A DNA stretch of 64,000 nt. It comes from Polaromonas sp. YR568 (GTDB lineage Bacteria > Pseudomonadota > Gammaproteobacteria > Burkholderiales > Burkholderiaceae_C). Positions 43,992-53,423 of this stretch are shown in pieces. Made by a program: the position numbers and the translations under genes. Below the pieces are notes generated by a model, which did not search any database, was not told where the DNA came from, and was given only the letters and a program-made list of their open reading frames with translations. The stretch spans positions 312,784 to 376,783 of the forward strand of contig NZ_FPBM01000001.1 in NCBI RefSeq assembly GCF_900116715.1, written 5' to 3'. Numbering within the stretch: the stretch's first letter is position 1; each line of letters opens with the position of its first letter.

Positions 43992-44909
43992 ATGACAGCC
44001 AGATACCAGGGCGTGTTTCCGGTGGTGCCCACCACCTTCACCGATGCGGGCGAGCTGGACCTGGAAAGCCAGAAGCGTTGCGTTGACTTCATGATCGATG
44101 CGGGCTCGACGGGCTTGTGCATTCTGGCCAACTTCTCCGAGCAGTTTGTGCTGTCTGATGACGAGCGTGAAGTGCTCACCGCCACCATCCTCAAGCATGT
44201 GGCAGGCCGCGTACCGGTGATTGTGACGACCACACACTTCGGCACCAAAGTTTGCGCCGAGCGCAGCCGCCGCGCGCAAGACCTGGGCGCGGCCATGGTG
44301 ATGGTGATGCCGCCATATCACGGCGCCACCATCCGCGTGACGGAAGAAAAAATCTACGAGTTCTTCGCCACGCTGTCGGCCGCCATCGACATTCCCGTCA
44401 TGATCCAGGATGCGCCTGTCAGCGGCACCACGCTGTCCGCGCCCTTCCTGGCGCGCATGGCCAAAGAGATCCGCAACGTTGCCTACTTCAAAATCGAAAC
44501 GCCGGGCGCGGCCTCCAAGCTGCGCGAGCTGATCCGCCTGGGCGGCGATGCGATTGAAGGCCCATGGGACGGCGAAGAAGCCATCACCCTGCTGCCAGAC
44601 CTGGAAGCCGGCGCGACAGGCGCAATGACGGGCGGCGGCTATCCGGACGGCATCCGCAGGATCATGGACGCATGGGTGGCCGGCAAGCGCGATGAGGCCG
44701 CGGCCGAGTACACACGCTGGCTGCCGCTGATCAATTACGAGAACCGCCAGGGGGGAATCCTCACGGCCAAGGCCTTGATGAAGGAAGGTGGCATCATTGC
44801 ATCTGAAGCGCCGCGCCACCCCTTCCCCGCCATGCACCCCGCGGTGCGCGCCGGCCTCCTTGAAACCGCCCGCCGCCTGGACCCCATGGTCTTGCGCTGG
44901 GCCCGCTAA
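43992..44909 (+). CDS. DapA-family enzyme (2-keto-3-deoxy-sugar-acid dehydratase or aldolase)
   Basis: 305 residues, TIM barrel of the dihydrodipicolinate synthase family. Schiff-base Lys167 in NVAYFKIETPGAAS; the preceding strand DIPVMIQDAPVSGT has no Tyr where aldolases have Y, which is common in 2-keto-3-deoxyarabonate dehydratases. Followed by an aldehyde dehydrogenase, so a route 2-keto-3-deoxypentonate to 2-oxoglutarate semialdehyde to 2-oxoglutarate is the best reading; an aldolase giving an aldehyde that is then oxidised is the alternative. Confidence 0.86.
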   Translation: MTARYQGVFPVVPTTFTDAGELDLESQKRCVDFMIDAGSTGLCILANFSEQFVLSDDEREVLTATILKHVAGRVPVIVTTTHFGTKVCAERSRRAQDLGAAMVMVMPPYHGATIRVTEEKIYEFFATLSAAIDIPVMIQDAPVSGTTLSAPFLARMAKEIRNVAYFKIETPGAASKLRELIRLGGDAIEGPWDGEEAITLLPDLEAGATGAMTGGGYPDGIRRIMDAWVAGKRDEAAAEYTRWLPLINYENRQGGILTAKALMKEGGIIASEAPRHPFPAMHPAVRAGLLETARRLDPMVLRWAR

Positions 44910-44932
44910 ACCCAACATATCTTCAGGACACC

Positions 44933-46396
44933 ATGACTTCCTCGACCGACGCATTGCACCGCAACCTGATCAACGGCGAATGGGTGGAGGGCACAGGGGC
45001 CACCGACAACCTGAATCCCTCCAATCTGTCCGACGTGATCGGCCAGTACACGCAGGCCGATGCAGCCGGCCTGGATGCGGCAGTCAAGGCGGCGCAGGCG
45101 GCCTTCCCGGCATGGTCTACCTCGGGCATACAGGCGCGTGCGGATGCGCTCGACAAGATCGGCACCGAAATCCTTGCGCGCCGTGAAGAGCTGGGCACCC
45201 TGCTCTCGCGCGAAGAAGGCAAGACCAAACCCGAAGGCATTGGCGAAGCCACCCGCGCCGGCCATATCTTCAGGTTCTTTGCCGGTGAATGCCTGCGCCT
45301 GTCGGGCGAGACGATCCCCTCGGTGCGGCCCGGTATCGGCGTGGAAATCACACGCGAGCCCGTGGGCGTGGTGGGCCTGATCACGCCGTGGAACTTTCCC
45401 ATTGCCATCCCGGCCTGGAAGATTGCGCCGGCGATGGCCTTCGGCAACTGCGTGGTGTTAAAGCCCGCTGACCTGGTGCCCGGCAGCGCCTGGGCGCTGG
45501 CTGAAATCATTTCACGCTCCGGCATTCCGGCCGGCGTGTTCAACCTGGTCATGGGCCCGGGCCGCGTGATCGGCGATGCGCTGGTCAACCACCCCGGCGT
45601 GAACGCCATCAGCTTCACCGGCTCGGTCGGTGTGGGCGGCCGCATTGCAGAGGCGTGCGCGAAGAACCTCAAGAAGGTGCAGCTTGAGATGGGCGGCAAA
45701 AACCCGCAGATCATCCTGGACGACGCCGACCTGACGCAGGCGGTTGAGCTGAGCGCGCAGAGCGCCTTCTACTCCACCGGCCAGCGTTGCACCGCGTCCA
45801 GCCGCCTCATCGTGACCGACGGCATCTACCCGGCCTTTATCGAAGCACTGCAGGCGCGCATGGCGCGCATCAAGGTCGGCGACGCCCTCACAGCCGGCAC
45901 CGACGTCGGCCCGGTGTCGTCGCAGGCGCAGCTTGAGCAGGATTTGAGCTACATCGAAATCGGCAAGGCTGAAGGCGCCAAGCTGGCTTTTGGCGGCGCG
46001 CGCATTCCTTGCCACACCGGCAGCGGTGCAGAGGGCTACTTCATGCAGCCGGCGCTCTTCACCGAAAGCGCAGCCGGCATGCGCATCAACCGCGAAGAAA
46101 TCTTCGGCCCGGTCGCCAGCATCATCCGCGTGAAAGACTACGAAGCAGCGCTGGCCACCGCCAACGACACGCCCTTTGGCCTCTCAGCCGGCATCGCCAC
46201 CACCAGCCTCAAATACGCCACCCACTTCAAGCGCCACAGCCAGGCCGGCATGGTCATGGTGAATTTGCCGACGGCGGGCGTCGACTACCACGTGCCGTTT
46301 GGCGGCCGCAAGGGTTCCAGCTACGGCCCGCGCGAGCAGGGCAAGTATGCGCAGGAGTTTTTCACGACCGTGAAGACGGCGTATACGCTGGCTTAA
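44933..46396 (+). CDS. NAD(P)-dependent aldehyde dehydrogenase, 2-oxoglutarate semialdehyde type
   Basis: 487 residues. ALDH motifs in order: TPWNFPIAIPAWKIAPAMA, SFTGSVGVGGRIAEAC, catalytic Glu in VQLEMGGKNPQ, catalytic Cys286 in YSTGQRCTASSRL, and EIFGPVASIIRV. The sequence type is that of alpha-ketoglutaric semialdehyde dehydrogenases of pentose and hexarate pathways. Last gene of the cluster, starting 23 bp after the DapA-like gene. Confidence 0.9.
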   Translation: MTSSTDALHRNLINGEWVEGTGATDNLNPSNLSDVIGQYTQADAAGLDAAVKAAQAAFPAWSTSGIQARADALDKIGTEILARREELGTLLSREEGKTKPEGIGEATRAGHIFRFFAGECLRLSGETIPSVRPGIGVEITREPVGVVGLITPWNFPIAIPAWKIAPAMAFGNCVVLKPADLVPGSAWALAEIISRSGIPAGVFNLVMGPGRVIGDALVNHPGVNAISFTGSVGVGGRIAEACAKNLKKVQLEMGGKNPQIILDDADLTQAVELSAQSAFYSTGQRCTASSRLIVTDGIYPAFIEALQARMARIKVGDALTAGTDVGPVSSQAQLEQDLSYIEIGKAEGAKLAFGGARIPCHTGSGAEGYFMQPALFTESAAGMRINREEIFGPVASIIRVKDYEAALATANDTPFGLSAGIATTSLKYATHFKRHSQAGMVMVNLPTAGVDYHVPFGGRKGSSYGPREQGKYAQEFFTTVKTAYTLA

Positions 46397-46443
46397 AGCG
46401 CACGGAGGCCGCTGGCTCGCGCGGCTGCCCGGTTGGTTAGACT

Positions 46444-46476
46444 GGAAGTCTGCAGGTGAAGCACCTGTGGCCTTCC
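46444..46476 (+). other. Intergenic hairpin after the aldehyde dehydrogenase gene
   Basis: Outer stem GGAAG/CTTCC (46444-46448 with 46472-46476), a symmetric 4-nt internal loop, then inner stem CAGGTG/CACCTG (46453-46458 with 46462-46467) closing a 3-nt loop. No T-run follows, so it is not a clear terminator; it could stabilise the mRNA end or act in the leader of the next gene. Confidence 0.4.
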
Positions 46477-46501
46477 ACTTCTACAACCACAGGCCTGAAC
46501 C

Positions 46502-46933
46502 ATGCGTTTCTTTCGCAGCCTCACCGATCTTCCCAAATTGCTGCTGGCCCTGACGGCGGCGTATTTCCTCACCAGCCTCGGCCACTTCAGCCACAACGCT
46601 GAATTCATCTGCGAATACCCCAACCTGCCGGCGTGGCTGACTCGTGCGCAGGTCTATGCGGTGTGGGCCGCGATCACATCGGTCGGCGTGGTGGGCCTGC
46701 TACTGATGCGCAAGAAGTACATGGCCACGGGCTTGCTGCTGATGGCCGTGTACGCGGCGCTGGGCTTTGACGGCCTGGGCCACTACGCGGTGGCCCCTAT
46801 TGAGTTGCATCCCTTGGTGGCCAACATCACCATTCTTTCGGAAGTCGCTGCTGCCGCGCTGTTGTTGCCGGTGGTGCTGTGGTCGCTGACCTTACACGTG
46901 TTCCACCTTAAAGCGAGAAAGCTGCAGCCATGA
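46502..46933 (+). CDS. Hypothetical membrane protein with four transmembrane helices
   Basis: 143 residues. Helices at about 11-28, 48-69 (YAVWAAITSVGVVGLLLMRK), 73-90 and 104-130 (ITILSEVAAAALLLPVVLWS). Conserved-looking polar residues are H27/H30 (SLGHFSHNAEFIC) and GLGHYAV. No family recognised. Its TGA overlaps the start of the following Cys-rich protein (ATGA), so the two are one unit. Confidence 0.7.
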   Translation: MRFFRSLTDLPKLLLALTAAYFLTSLGHFSHNAEFICEYPNLPAWLTRAQVYAVWAAITSVGVVGLLLMRKKYMATGLLLMAVYAALGFDGLGHYAVAPIELHPLVANITILSEVAAAALLLPVVLWSLTLHVFHLKARKLQP

Positions 46934-47535
46934 ACCACCCATTGCAATGCCAGTGCGGCACGCTAAAAGGCTACGTCAGCCATCCTGAAACGGCATGCCG
47001 AGGCATCTGCTACTGCAAGGACTGCCAGGCCTATGCGCACTTCCTGGGGAAACCCGGGGAGATTCTGGATGAGATGGGCGGCTCGGATGTGATCGCCACC
47101 CTGCCCCAGAATGTCACCTTCACTCAGGGAGTGGAATCGCTCACCTGCATGTCGCTCAGCGGCAGAGGCATGCTGCGCTGGTATGCGAGTTGCTGCAATA
47201 CGCCGATCGGCAATACGGCGCGTGACTTCAAGGTGTCACATGTCGGCCTGCTGCACAACTGCCTGCAAGCTCCTTCAATCAGCCTGGACAGCGCTTTTGG
47301 CCCGGTGCGCATGAAGGTCGGCATGAAGAGCGGCAAAGGTAGCCCCAAGGGCATGGCGGTCAGCACCACCGTGGCTATTCTTGGGTTCATGACGAGGCTG
47401 ATACGCACAAGGCTCAATGGCGGCTACAAGCTCACGCCCTTCTTCAACCCGGATGACGGAAGGCCGCGCGTACAGCCCAAGGTGCTCACGCCGGATGAGC
47501 GGGCCCGCTTGATGGAAGCTGTTGAGGTCTTCTAG
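46930..47535 (+). CDS. GFA-like zinc-binding protein (DUF6151 type)
   Basis: 201 residues. The first 90 carry Cys ligands arranged as in glutathione-dependent formaldehyde-activating (GFA) proteins: QCQCGTLKGYV near residue 9, CRGICYCKDCQAYAHFLG near 24-38 and YASCCNTPIGNTARDF near 87. The second half lacks a known domain. Probably a zinc-containing carbon-sulphur-lyase-like fold of unknown substrate. Translationally coupled to a membrane protein gene. Confidence 0.75.
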   Translation: MNHPLQCQCGTLKGYVSHPETACRGICYCKDCQAYAHFLGKPGEILDEMGGSDVIATLPQNVTFTQGVESLTCMSLSGRGMLRWYASCCNTPIGNTARDFKVSHVGLLHNCLQAPSISLDSAFGPVRMKVGMKSGKGSPKGMAVSTTVAILGFMTRLIRTRLNGGYKLTPFFNPDDGRPRVQPKVLTPDERARLMEAVEVF

Positions 47536-47575
47536 CCGGTTGCTCGTGTGCTACTGATTAGCTGGCCGCCGTCGG

Positions 47576-48907
<1,332 letters not shown>

Positions 48908-49010
48908 GGGGTTTTGTCCCTGTGGAGCTTGTTGTTCTGGATGTTCTTGCGAATGTGGGCTTATTTTAGGTGGCGTTGCCCTGCCCCCGTGTCAGCCAAA
49001 GCCTGAAGAC

Positions 49011-49868
49011 TCAGCTTGCGGCCGTCCAGACCTTGAGGGCCTGTACGGTTTCTTTGACGTCATGCACGCGCACAATGCGGGCGCCTCGGTCAACCGCCAA
49101 CAGGGCCGCGGCCACGCTGGGTACCATGCGGTCGGCCACATCCAGCTGGGCCACAGCAGCCAGCGAAGTGCTGGTGACGGCCGCCAAGGAGGATTTGCGC
49201 GACCAGGCGGCCAGCAGCGGGTAGCCAGCGGCCAGAAACTCTTGCTGACGCGCCAGCAGCGCAAAATTTTGCGCCACGGTTTTGCCGAAGCCCACACCCA
49301 CATCAAGCACGATGCGGGACTTGTCCACGCCCGCCGCCTGCAGGCCAGCTGCGGCCGCCTCAAGGAAAGCCAGCACCTGCGGCACCACATCACCCTCCAT
49401 GGGCGCGACCTGCATGGTCTGCGGCTCGCGGTGCATGTGCATCAGGCAAACGCCGCAGCTGGGGTGGCCGGCCACGGCTTCGACAGCGCCCGGTTTGCGC
49501 AGCGCCCAGATGTCGTTGATCACGTCGGCGCCCAGGTCGAGCACCGCCCGCATCACCTCGGGCTTGTAGGTGTCTATCGAGAGCGGCACACCCAGCTTGA
49601 CCGCATGCCGCACCACCGGCAGCACGCGGGCAAGCTCTTCCTCCAGCGGCACAGGCGGCGCGCCGGGGCGGGTGGATTCACCACCGATATCCAGCAGGTC
49701 GGCGCCGTCCTTCAGCAGCTTGTCGCAGTGCGCGAACACGCTGGCGAAACTGCCGTCTTGCGAGAAGTACTTGCCGCCGTCTGAAAACGAATCGGGCGTG
49801 ACATTGACGATGCCCATCACGCGCGGCTGCGACAGGTCGATTTGAAAGCGGGAGGTTTGCCAAATCAT
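49011..49868 (-). CDS. folP: Dihydropteroate synthase
   Basis: 285 residues. Condenses 4-aminobenzoate with hydroxymethyldihydropterin diphosphate; the sulphonamide target. MGIVNVTPDSFSDGGKYF (residues 18-35) and LLDIGGESTRPGAPPV are the two signature loops; the third is DVGVGFGKTVAQNFALL with pterin-binding Lys. It starts only 20 bp beyond the terminator that follows ftsH, so it probably relies partly on read-through or on a promoter within that region. Confidence 0.96.
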   Translation of the reverse strand: MIWQTSRFQIDLSQPRVMGIVNVTPDSFSDGGKYFSQDGSFASVFAHCDKLLKDGADLLDIGGESTRPGAPPVPLEEELARVLPVVRHAVKLGVPLSIDTYKPEVMRAVLDLGADVINDIWALRKPGAVEAVAGHPSCGVCLMHMHREPQTMQVAPMEGDVVPQVLAFLEAAAAGLQAAGVDKSRIVLDVGVGFGKTVAQNFALLARQQEFLAAGYPLLAAWSRKSSLAAVTSTSLAAVAQLDVADRMVPSVAAALLAVDRGARIVRVHDVKETVQALKVWTAAS

Positions 49869-49881
49869 GATTCGTGTCCGG

Positions 49882-49910
49882 AAATAAAAAACCGGGGACT
49901 GGCCCCGGTT
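49882..49910 (-). terminator. Rho-independent terminator between ftsH and folP
   Basis: On the minus strand the stem AACCGGGG/CCCCGGTT (49890-49897 with 49903-49910) has a 5-nt loop and is followed by T-rich TTTTTTATTT. It lies 40 bp after the ftsH stop and 20 bp before the folP start, so it should separate heat-shock-driven ftsH transcription from folP-glmM. Confidence 0.75.
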
Positions 49911-49949
49911 ATGGCGACTGACTGGCAGTCACTTGTTATTCGTTCCTTC

Positions 49950-51872
49950 TCAGGCCACTGTCGGCGCCGGATCGGTGCTGACAGCCGGTGTGCCGCCGCT
50001 GGGGCCGCCACCGCCGCCGACGGACGAGTTACGCGGCGTCCAGTCCTTGGGTGGGCGCGGCTCCTTGCCGGCCATGATGTCGTCGAGCTGGTCCATGTCT
50101 ATGGTTTCCCATTCGAGCAGGGCCTTGGCCATGGCATGCATCTTGTCCTGGTTCTCTTCGATCAGCTTGCGCGCCAGGGCGTATTGCTGGTCGATGATGC
50201 GGCGCACTTCGCCGTCGACCTTTTGCAGGGTCGACTCGCTCATGTTGTTGGTCTTGGTGACCGAACGGCCCAGGAAGACTTCGCCTTCGTTTTCGGCGTA
50301 GACCATGGGGCCCAGCGCTTCGGTCATGCCGTAGCGGGTGACCATGTCGCGGGCCAATGCGGTGGCACGCTCAAAGTCGTTGCTGGCGCCTGTCGTCATC
50401 TGGTTCATGAAGACTTCTTCGGCAATGCGGCCGCCAAACAGCATGCTGATCTGGCTGAGCATGAATTCACGGTCGTAGCTGTAGCGGTCTTGCGCCGGCA
50501 GGCTCATCGTCACGCCCAGCGCACGGCCGCGCGGGATGATGGTGACCTTGTGGACCGGGTCGCACTTGGGCAGCAGCTTGCCAATCAACGCGTGGCCAGA
50601 CTCGTGGTACGCCGTGTTGCGGCGCTCTTCCTCGGGCATGACCATGCTCTTGCGCTCTGGGCCCATCAGGATCTTGTCTTTGGCCTTTTCAAAGTCCTGC
50701 ATCTCGACGGTGCGCGCATTGCGGCGTGCGGCCATCAGGGCGGCTTCATTGCAAAGGTTGGCCAGGTCGGCGCCGGACATGCCGGGCGTGCCGCGGGCGA
50801 TCACGCTGGCGTTCACGTCCTGGCCGAGCGGAACCTTGCGCATGTGCACATTGAGGATCTGCTCGCGGCCGCGGATATCAGGCAGCGTCACATACACCTG
50901 GCGGTCAAAACGGCCGGGGCGCAGCAAAGCGGCGTCCAGGATGTCGGGACGGTTGGTGGCAGCCACCACGATCACGCCGACATTGGTTTCAAAGCCGTCC
51001 ATCTCGACCAGCATCTGGTTCAGGGTCTGCTCGCGTTCGTCATTGCCGCCGCCCAGGCCGGCGCCGCGCTGGCGGCCGACTGCGTCGATTTCATCGATGA
51101 AGATGATGCAGGGGGCGTTTTTCTTGGCGTTTTCGAACATGTCGCGCACACGGGCCGCGCCCACGCCGACAAACATTTCAACGAAGTCGGAGCCGGAGAT
51201 CGAGAAGAAAGGCACCTTGGCCTCGCCGGCGATGCCTTTGGCGAGCAGGGTCTTACCGGTGCCCGGGGGGCCAACCAGCAGCAAGCCACGCGGAATGCGT
51301 CCGCCCAGCTTCTGGAATTTTTGCGGGTCTTTCAGGAAATCAACGACTTCCTTGACCTCTTCCTTGGCTTCGTCGCAGCCTGCGACGTCTGCAAAGGTGA
51401 CGGGATTGGTGGACTCGTCCAGCATGCGCGCCTTGGACTTGCCGAAGCTGAACGCCCCGCCCTTGCCGCCGCCCTGCATCTGCCGCATGAAATAAATCCA
51501 CACGCCGATCAGCAGCAGCATGGGGCCCCAGCTGATCAGGATAGAGGTGAGCAAAGAGGTTTCTTCGCGGGGTTTGACGTCGAACTTGACGTCGTTGGCG
51601 ATCAGGTCGCCGACCAGGCCGCGGTCAAGGTAGGTGGCCGTGGTGCGGACCTTGCGGTCATCGATGGTGGTCGCCGAGATCTCGGTGCCGCCCTGGCCTT
51701 CAGCGATGGTGGCCTGCTTGATACGCTTGCCACGCACTTCTTCCAGGAATTCGGAGTAACCCAGGTAGTTGGAGCCGGCGCCACCGCGTGTATCAAATTG
51801 CTTGAAGACGGTGAAAAGCACCATGGCGATAACCAGCCAGATTGCAATTTTGGAAAACCACTGATTGTTCAA
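49950..51872 (-). CDS. ftsH: ATP-dependent zinc metalloprotease FtsH
   Basis: 640 residues, membrane-anchored AAA protease that degrades misfolded membrane proteins, sigma-32 and LpxC. Two N-terminal membrane helices (residues 6-23 and 108-128) flank a periplasmic domain. Walker A GPPGTGKT (201-208), Walker [10 protein letters not shown] (255-263), second region of homology [19 protein letters not shown], zinc site HESGH (423-427). The C-terminus ends in a Gly/Pro-rich tail. A sigma-32-like promoter is seen at 51901-51928. Confidence 0.98.
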   Translation of the reverse strand: MNNQWFSKIAIWLVIAMVLFTVFKQFDTRGGAGSNYLGYSEFLEEVRGKRIKQATIAEGQGGTEISATTIDDRKVRTTATYLDRGLVGDLIANDVKFDVKPREETSLLTSILISWGPMLLLIGVWIYFMRQMQGGGKGGAFSFGKSKARMLDESTNPVTFADVAGCDEAKEEVKEVVDFLKDPQKFQKLGGRIPRGLLLVGPPGTGKTLLAKGIAGEAKVPFFSISGSDFVEMFVGVGAARVRDMFENAKKNAPCIIFIDEIDAVGRQRGAGLGGGNDEREQTLNQMLVEMDGFETNVGVIVVAATNRPDILDAALLRPGRFDRQVYVTLPDIRGREQILNVHMRKVPLGQDVNASVIARGTPGMSGADLANLCNEAALMAARRNARTVEMQDFEKAKDKILMGPERKSMVMPEEERRNTAYHESGHALIGKLLPKCDPVHKVTIIPRGRALGVTMSLPAQDRYSYDREFMLSQISMLFGGRIAEEVFMNQMTTGASNDFERATALARDMVTRYGMTEALGPMVYAENEGEVFLGRSVTKTNNMSESTLQKVDGEVRRIIDQQYALARKLIEENQDKMHAMAKALLEWETIDMDQLDDIMAGKEPRPPKDWTPRNSSVGGGGGPSGGTPAVSTDPAPTVA

Positions 51873-51900
51873 GGACTACTCCGGTATAAGAACAAAAGTC

Positions 51901-51928
51901 ACATGCGCCTGATTTTAGGCGTTTCAAG
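51901..51928 (-). promoter_or_regulatory. Sigma-32 (heat shock) promoter of ftsH
   Basis: On the minus strand CTTGAA (51928-51923) and GCGCATGT (51908-51901) are 14 bp apart, matching the heat-shock consensus CTTGAA and CCCCATNT at all of the first and most of the second. Transcription would begin about 20 bp before the ATG at 51872. FtsH is a known heat-shock gene. Confidence 0.6.
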
Positions 51929-52012
51929 GGCAAAAACCGCGTATTCCGGCTCCGGCCCCTGGTTTGAAGCGGGTTTAGGTGATATTTGCCGCGCTGATGT
52001 CGCAGGATGCAC

Positions 52013-52783
52013 TCATCCTACGGCTTCTGCGCGCTTTTTCAGCCCTCGCCCGATCAGGAAAGTCTCTGACGAGCCTGGACGAGAAGCTTTGGGCTTAAGG
52101 GGTTTCACCACCTTGAAGGTGTCCCGGAAGAGTTTGACGAGCTGGTCATAGCCGCTGCCGTGAAAGAGCTTGACCACCAGCGTGCCGTCCGGCTTCATGC
52201 GGTTCTGGGCAAATTCCACCGCCAGCTCGATCAGATGGGCAATGCGCGCCGCATCGGCCGATTCAATACCCGACAGGTTGGGCGCCATGTCCGAAATCAC
52301 AAGGTCGACCCGGACCTGCCCCTCGGGTGTGGCCAGGGCTGCTTCGAGCTGCTGCAGCACCTCGGCCTCGCGGAAGTCGCCCTGAATAAAGGTCACGCCC
52401 TCAATCGGCTCCATCGGCAGCAGATCCAGCCCGATGATGCGGCCGTTGAGCGTGCCCACCGCCGCGCCCGTAGGAGACAGCCGGCGCCGCACATACTGGC
52501 TCCAGGCGCCCGGCGTGCTGCCCAGGTCGACCACACAATCACCCGGTTTGACCAGGCCGAAGGTTTCGTCGATTTCCTTGAGTTTGTAAGCGGCGCGGGC
52601 CCGGTAACCCTCTTTCTGGGCGAGTTTGACGTAGGGGTCGTTGATGTGGTCGTGCAGCCACGCCTTGTTGACCTTTTTCCCCTTGCCGCCGGCCTTGGCG
52701 GCGACTTTCCCGGCCGCTTTGGCGGCGGCCTTGGCGTCCGTCTGGACGCCGGGCTTGAAATCGGTCTTGGCATTTACTTTCAT
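52013..52783 (-). CDS. rlmE: 23S rRNA 2'-O-ribose U2552 methyltransferase RlmE (FtsJ/RrmJ)
   Basis: 256 residues from the ATG at 52783. A Lys/Ala-rich head (residues 4-38) precedes [20 protein letters not shown] and [13 protein letters not shown] motif [14 protein letters not shown]; catalytic K-D-K-E: Lys in RAAYKL, Asp in [12 protein letters not shown], Lys in TLVVKLFHG, and Glu in [10 protein letters not shown]. Methylates U2552 in the 50S A-loop. Upstream of ftsH as in E. coli; divergent from yhbY with 42 bp between. Confidence 0.96.
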   Translation of the reverse strand: MKVNAKTDFKPGVQTDAKAAAKAAGKVAAKAGGKGKKVNKAWLHDHINDPYVKLAQKEGYRARAAYKLKEIDETFGLVKPGDCVVDLGSTPGAWSQYVRRRLSPTGAAVGTLNGRIIGLDLLPMEPIEGVTFIQGDFREAEVLQQLEAALATPEGQVRVDLVISDMAPNLSGIESADAARIAHLIELAVEFAQNRMKPDGTLVVKLFHGSGYDQLVKLFRDTFKVVKPLKPKASRPGSSETFLIGRGLKKRAEAVG

Positions 52784-52825
52784 GGGGTCTATTGTCCTCT
52801 TCCCGACTCGCCCGATAATTGGGGC

Positions 52826-53302
52826 ATGGCTCAAATACAACTTACCCCCGCCCAGCGCAAGGATCACCGCGCCGATGCCCACCACCTCAACGCCGTGGTG
52901 ATGATCGGCTCCGACGGCCTCACCGCTGCCGTCAAGAAAGAAACCGATGCGGCGCTCAACGCCCACGGGCTCATCAAGGTGCGGGTGCTGTCGGACGACC
53001 GCGCCGGCCGCGAAGAGATCTTCCAGACCCTGGCCGACCAGCTCAACGCCGCCCCCATCCAGCACATCGGCAAGCTGCTGGTGCTGTGGCGCCCCATGCC
53101 GCCCAAGGAAAAAAAGGTCAATGAAGACCGCATGCCCGGCCCGCGCGACGTCAAGGTGCTGAAGAACAGCTCACGCTACGGCCAGCGCCCCGAGGTGAAA
53201 ACCCTGCGCGTGCTCGGCAACCAGCGCCTCACGCCCGGCGGCACCGTCAAGCGCGCCAAAAAGCCCCAGCTCAAAAGCCTCAAGAAAAGCGCGCAAGGCT
53301 GA
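52826..53302 (+). CDS. yhbY: YhbY-family RNA-binding ribosome assembly protein with a C-terminal extension
   Basis: 158 residues. The CRM domain occupies residues 1-97: [20 protein letters not shown], the GxxG loop variant IGSDGLT, and [17 protein letters not shown]. coli YhbY has 97 residues and ends here; this protein adds 60 basic residues ([20 protein letters not shown] onward, ending KSLKKSAQG), probably extra RNA contacts. Binds pre-50S particles. Divergent from rlmE as in enterobacteria. Confidence 0.92.
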   Translation: MAQIQLTPAQRKDHRADAHHLNAVVMIGSDGLTAAVKKETDAALNAHGLIKVRVLSDDRAGREEIFQTLADQLNAAPIQHIGKLLVLWRPMPPKEKKVNEDRMPGPRDVKVLKNSSRYGQRPEVKTLRVLGNQRLTPGGTVKRAKKPQLKSLKKSAQG

Positions 53303-53423
53303 ACGGCTTTTCCGCCCTGCGGGCCCACAGCGGCTCCGGGGCAATCGCTGCCATAGCGACTTTCTTCTGGCCGCACGGCCGGCAAGCCTTTAGATTCGAG
53401 ACCTTCGCCCACAGCTACACGTC

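Noticed and set aside
46397-46501. Possible tRNA-like fold after the aldehyde dehydrogenase gene
   Set aside because: A hairpin is present but there is no T-loop consensus or acceptor stem.
49842-52151. 769-codon plus-strand open frame opposite ftsH
   Set aside because: Antisense artefact of GC-rich third positions; ftsH on the other strand has all family motifs.
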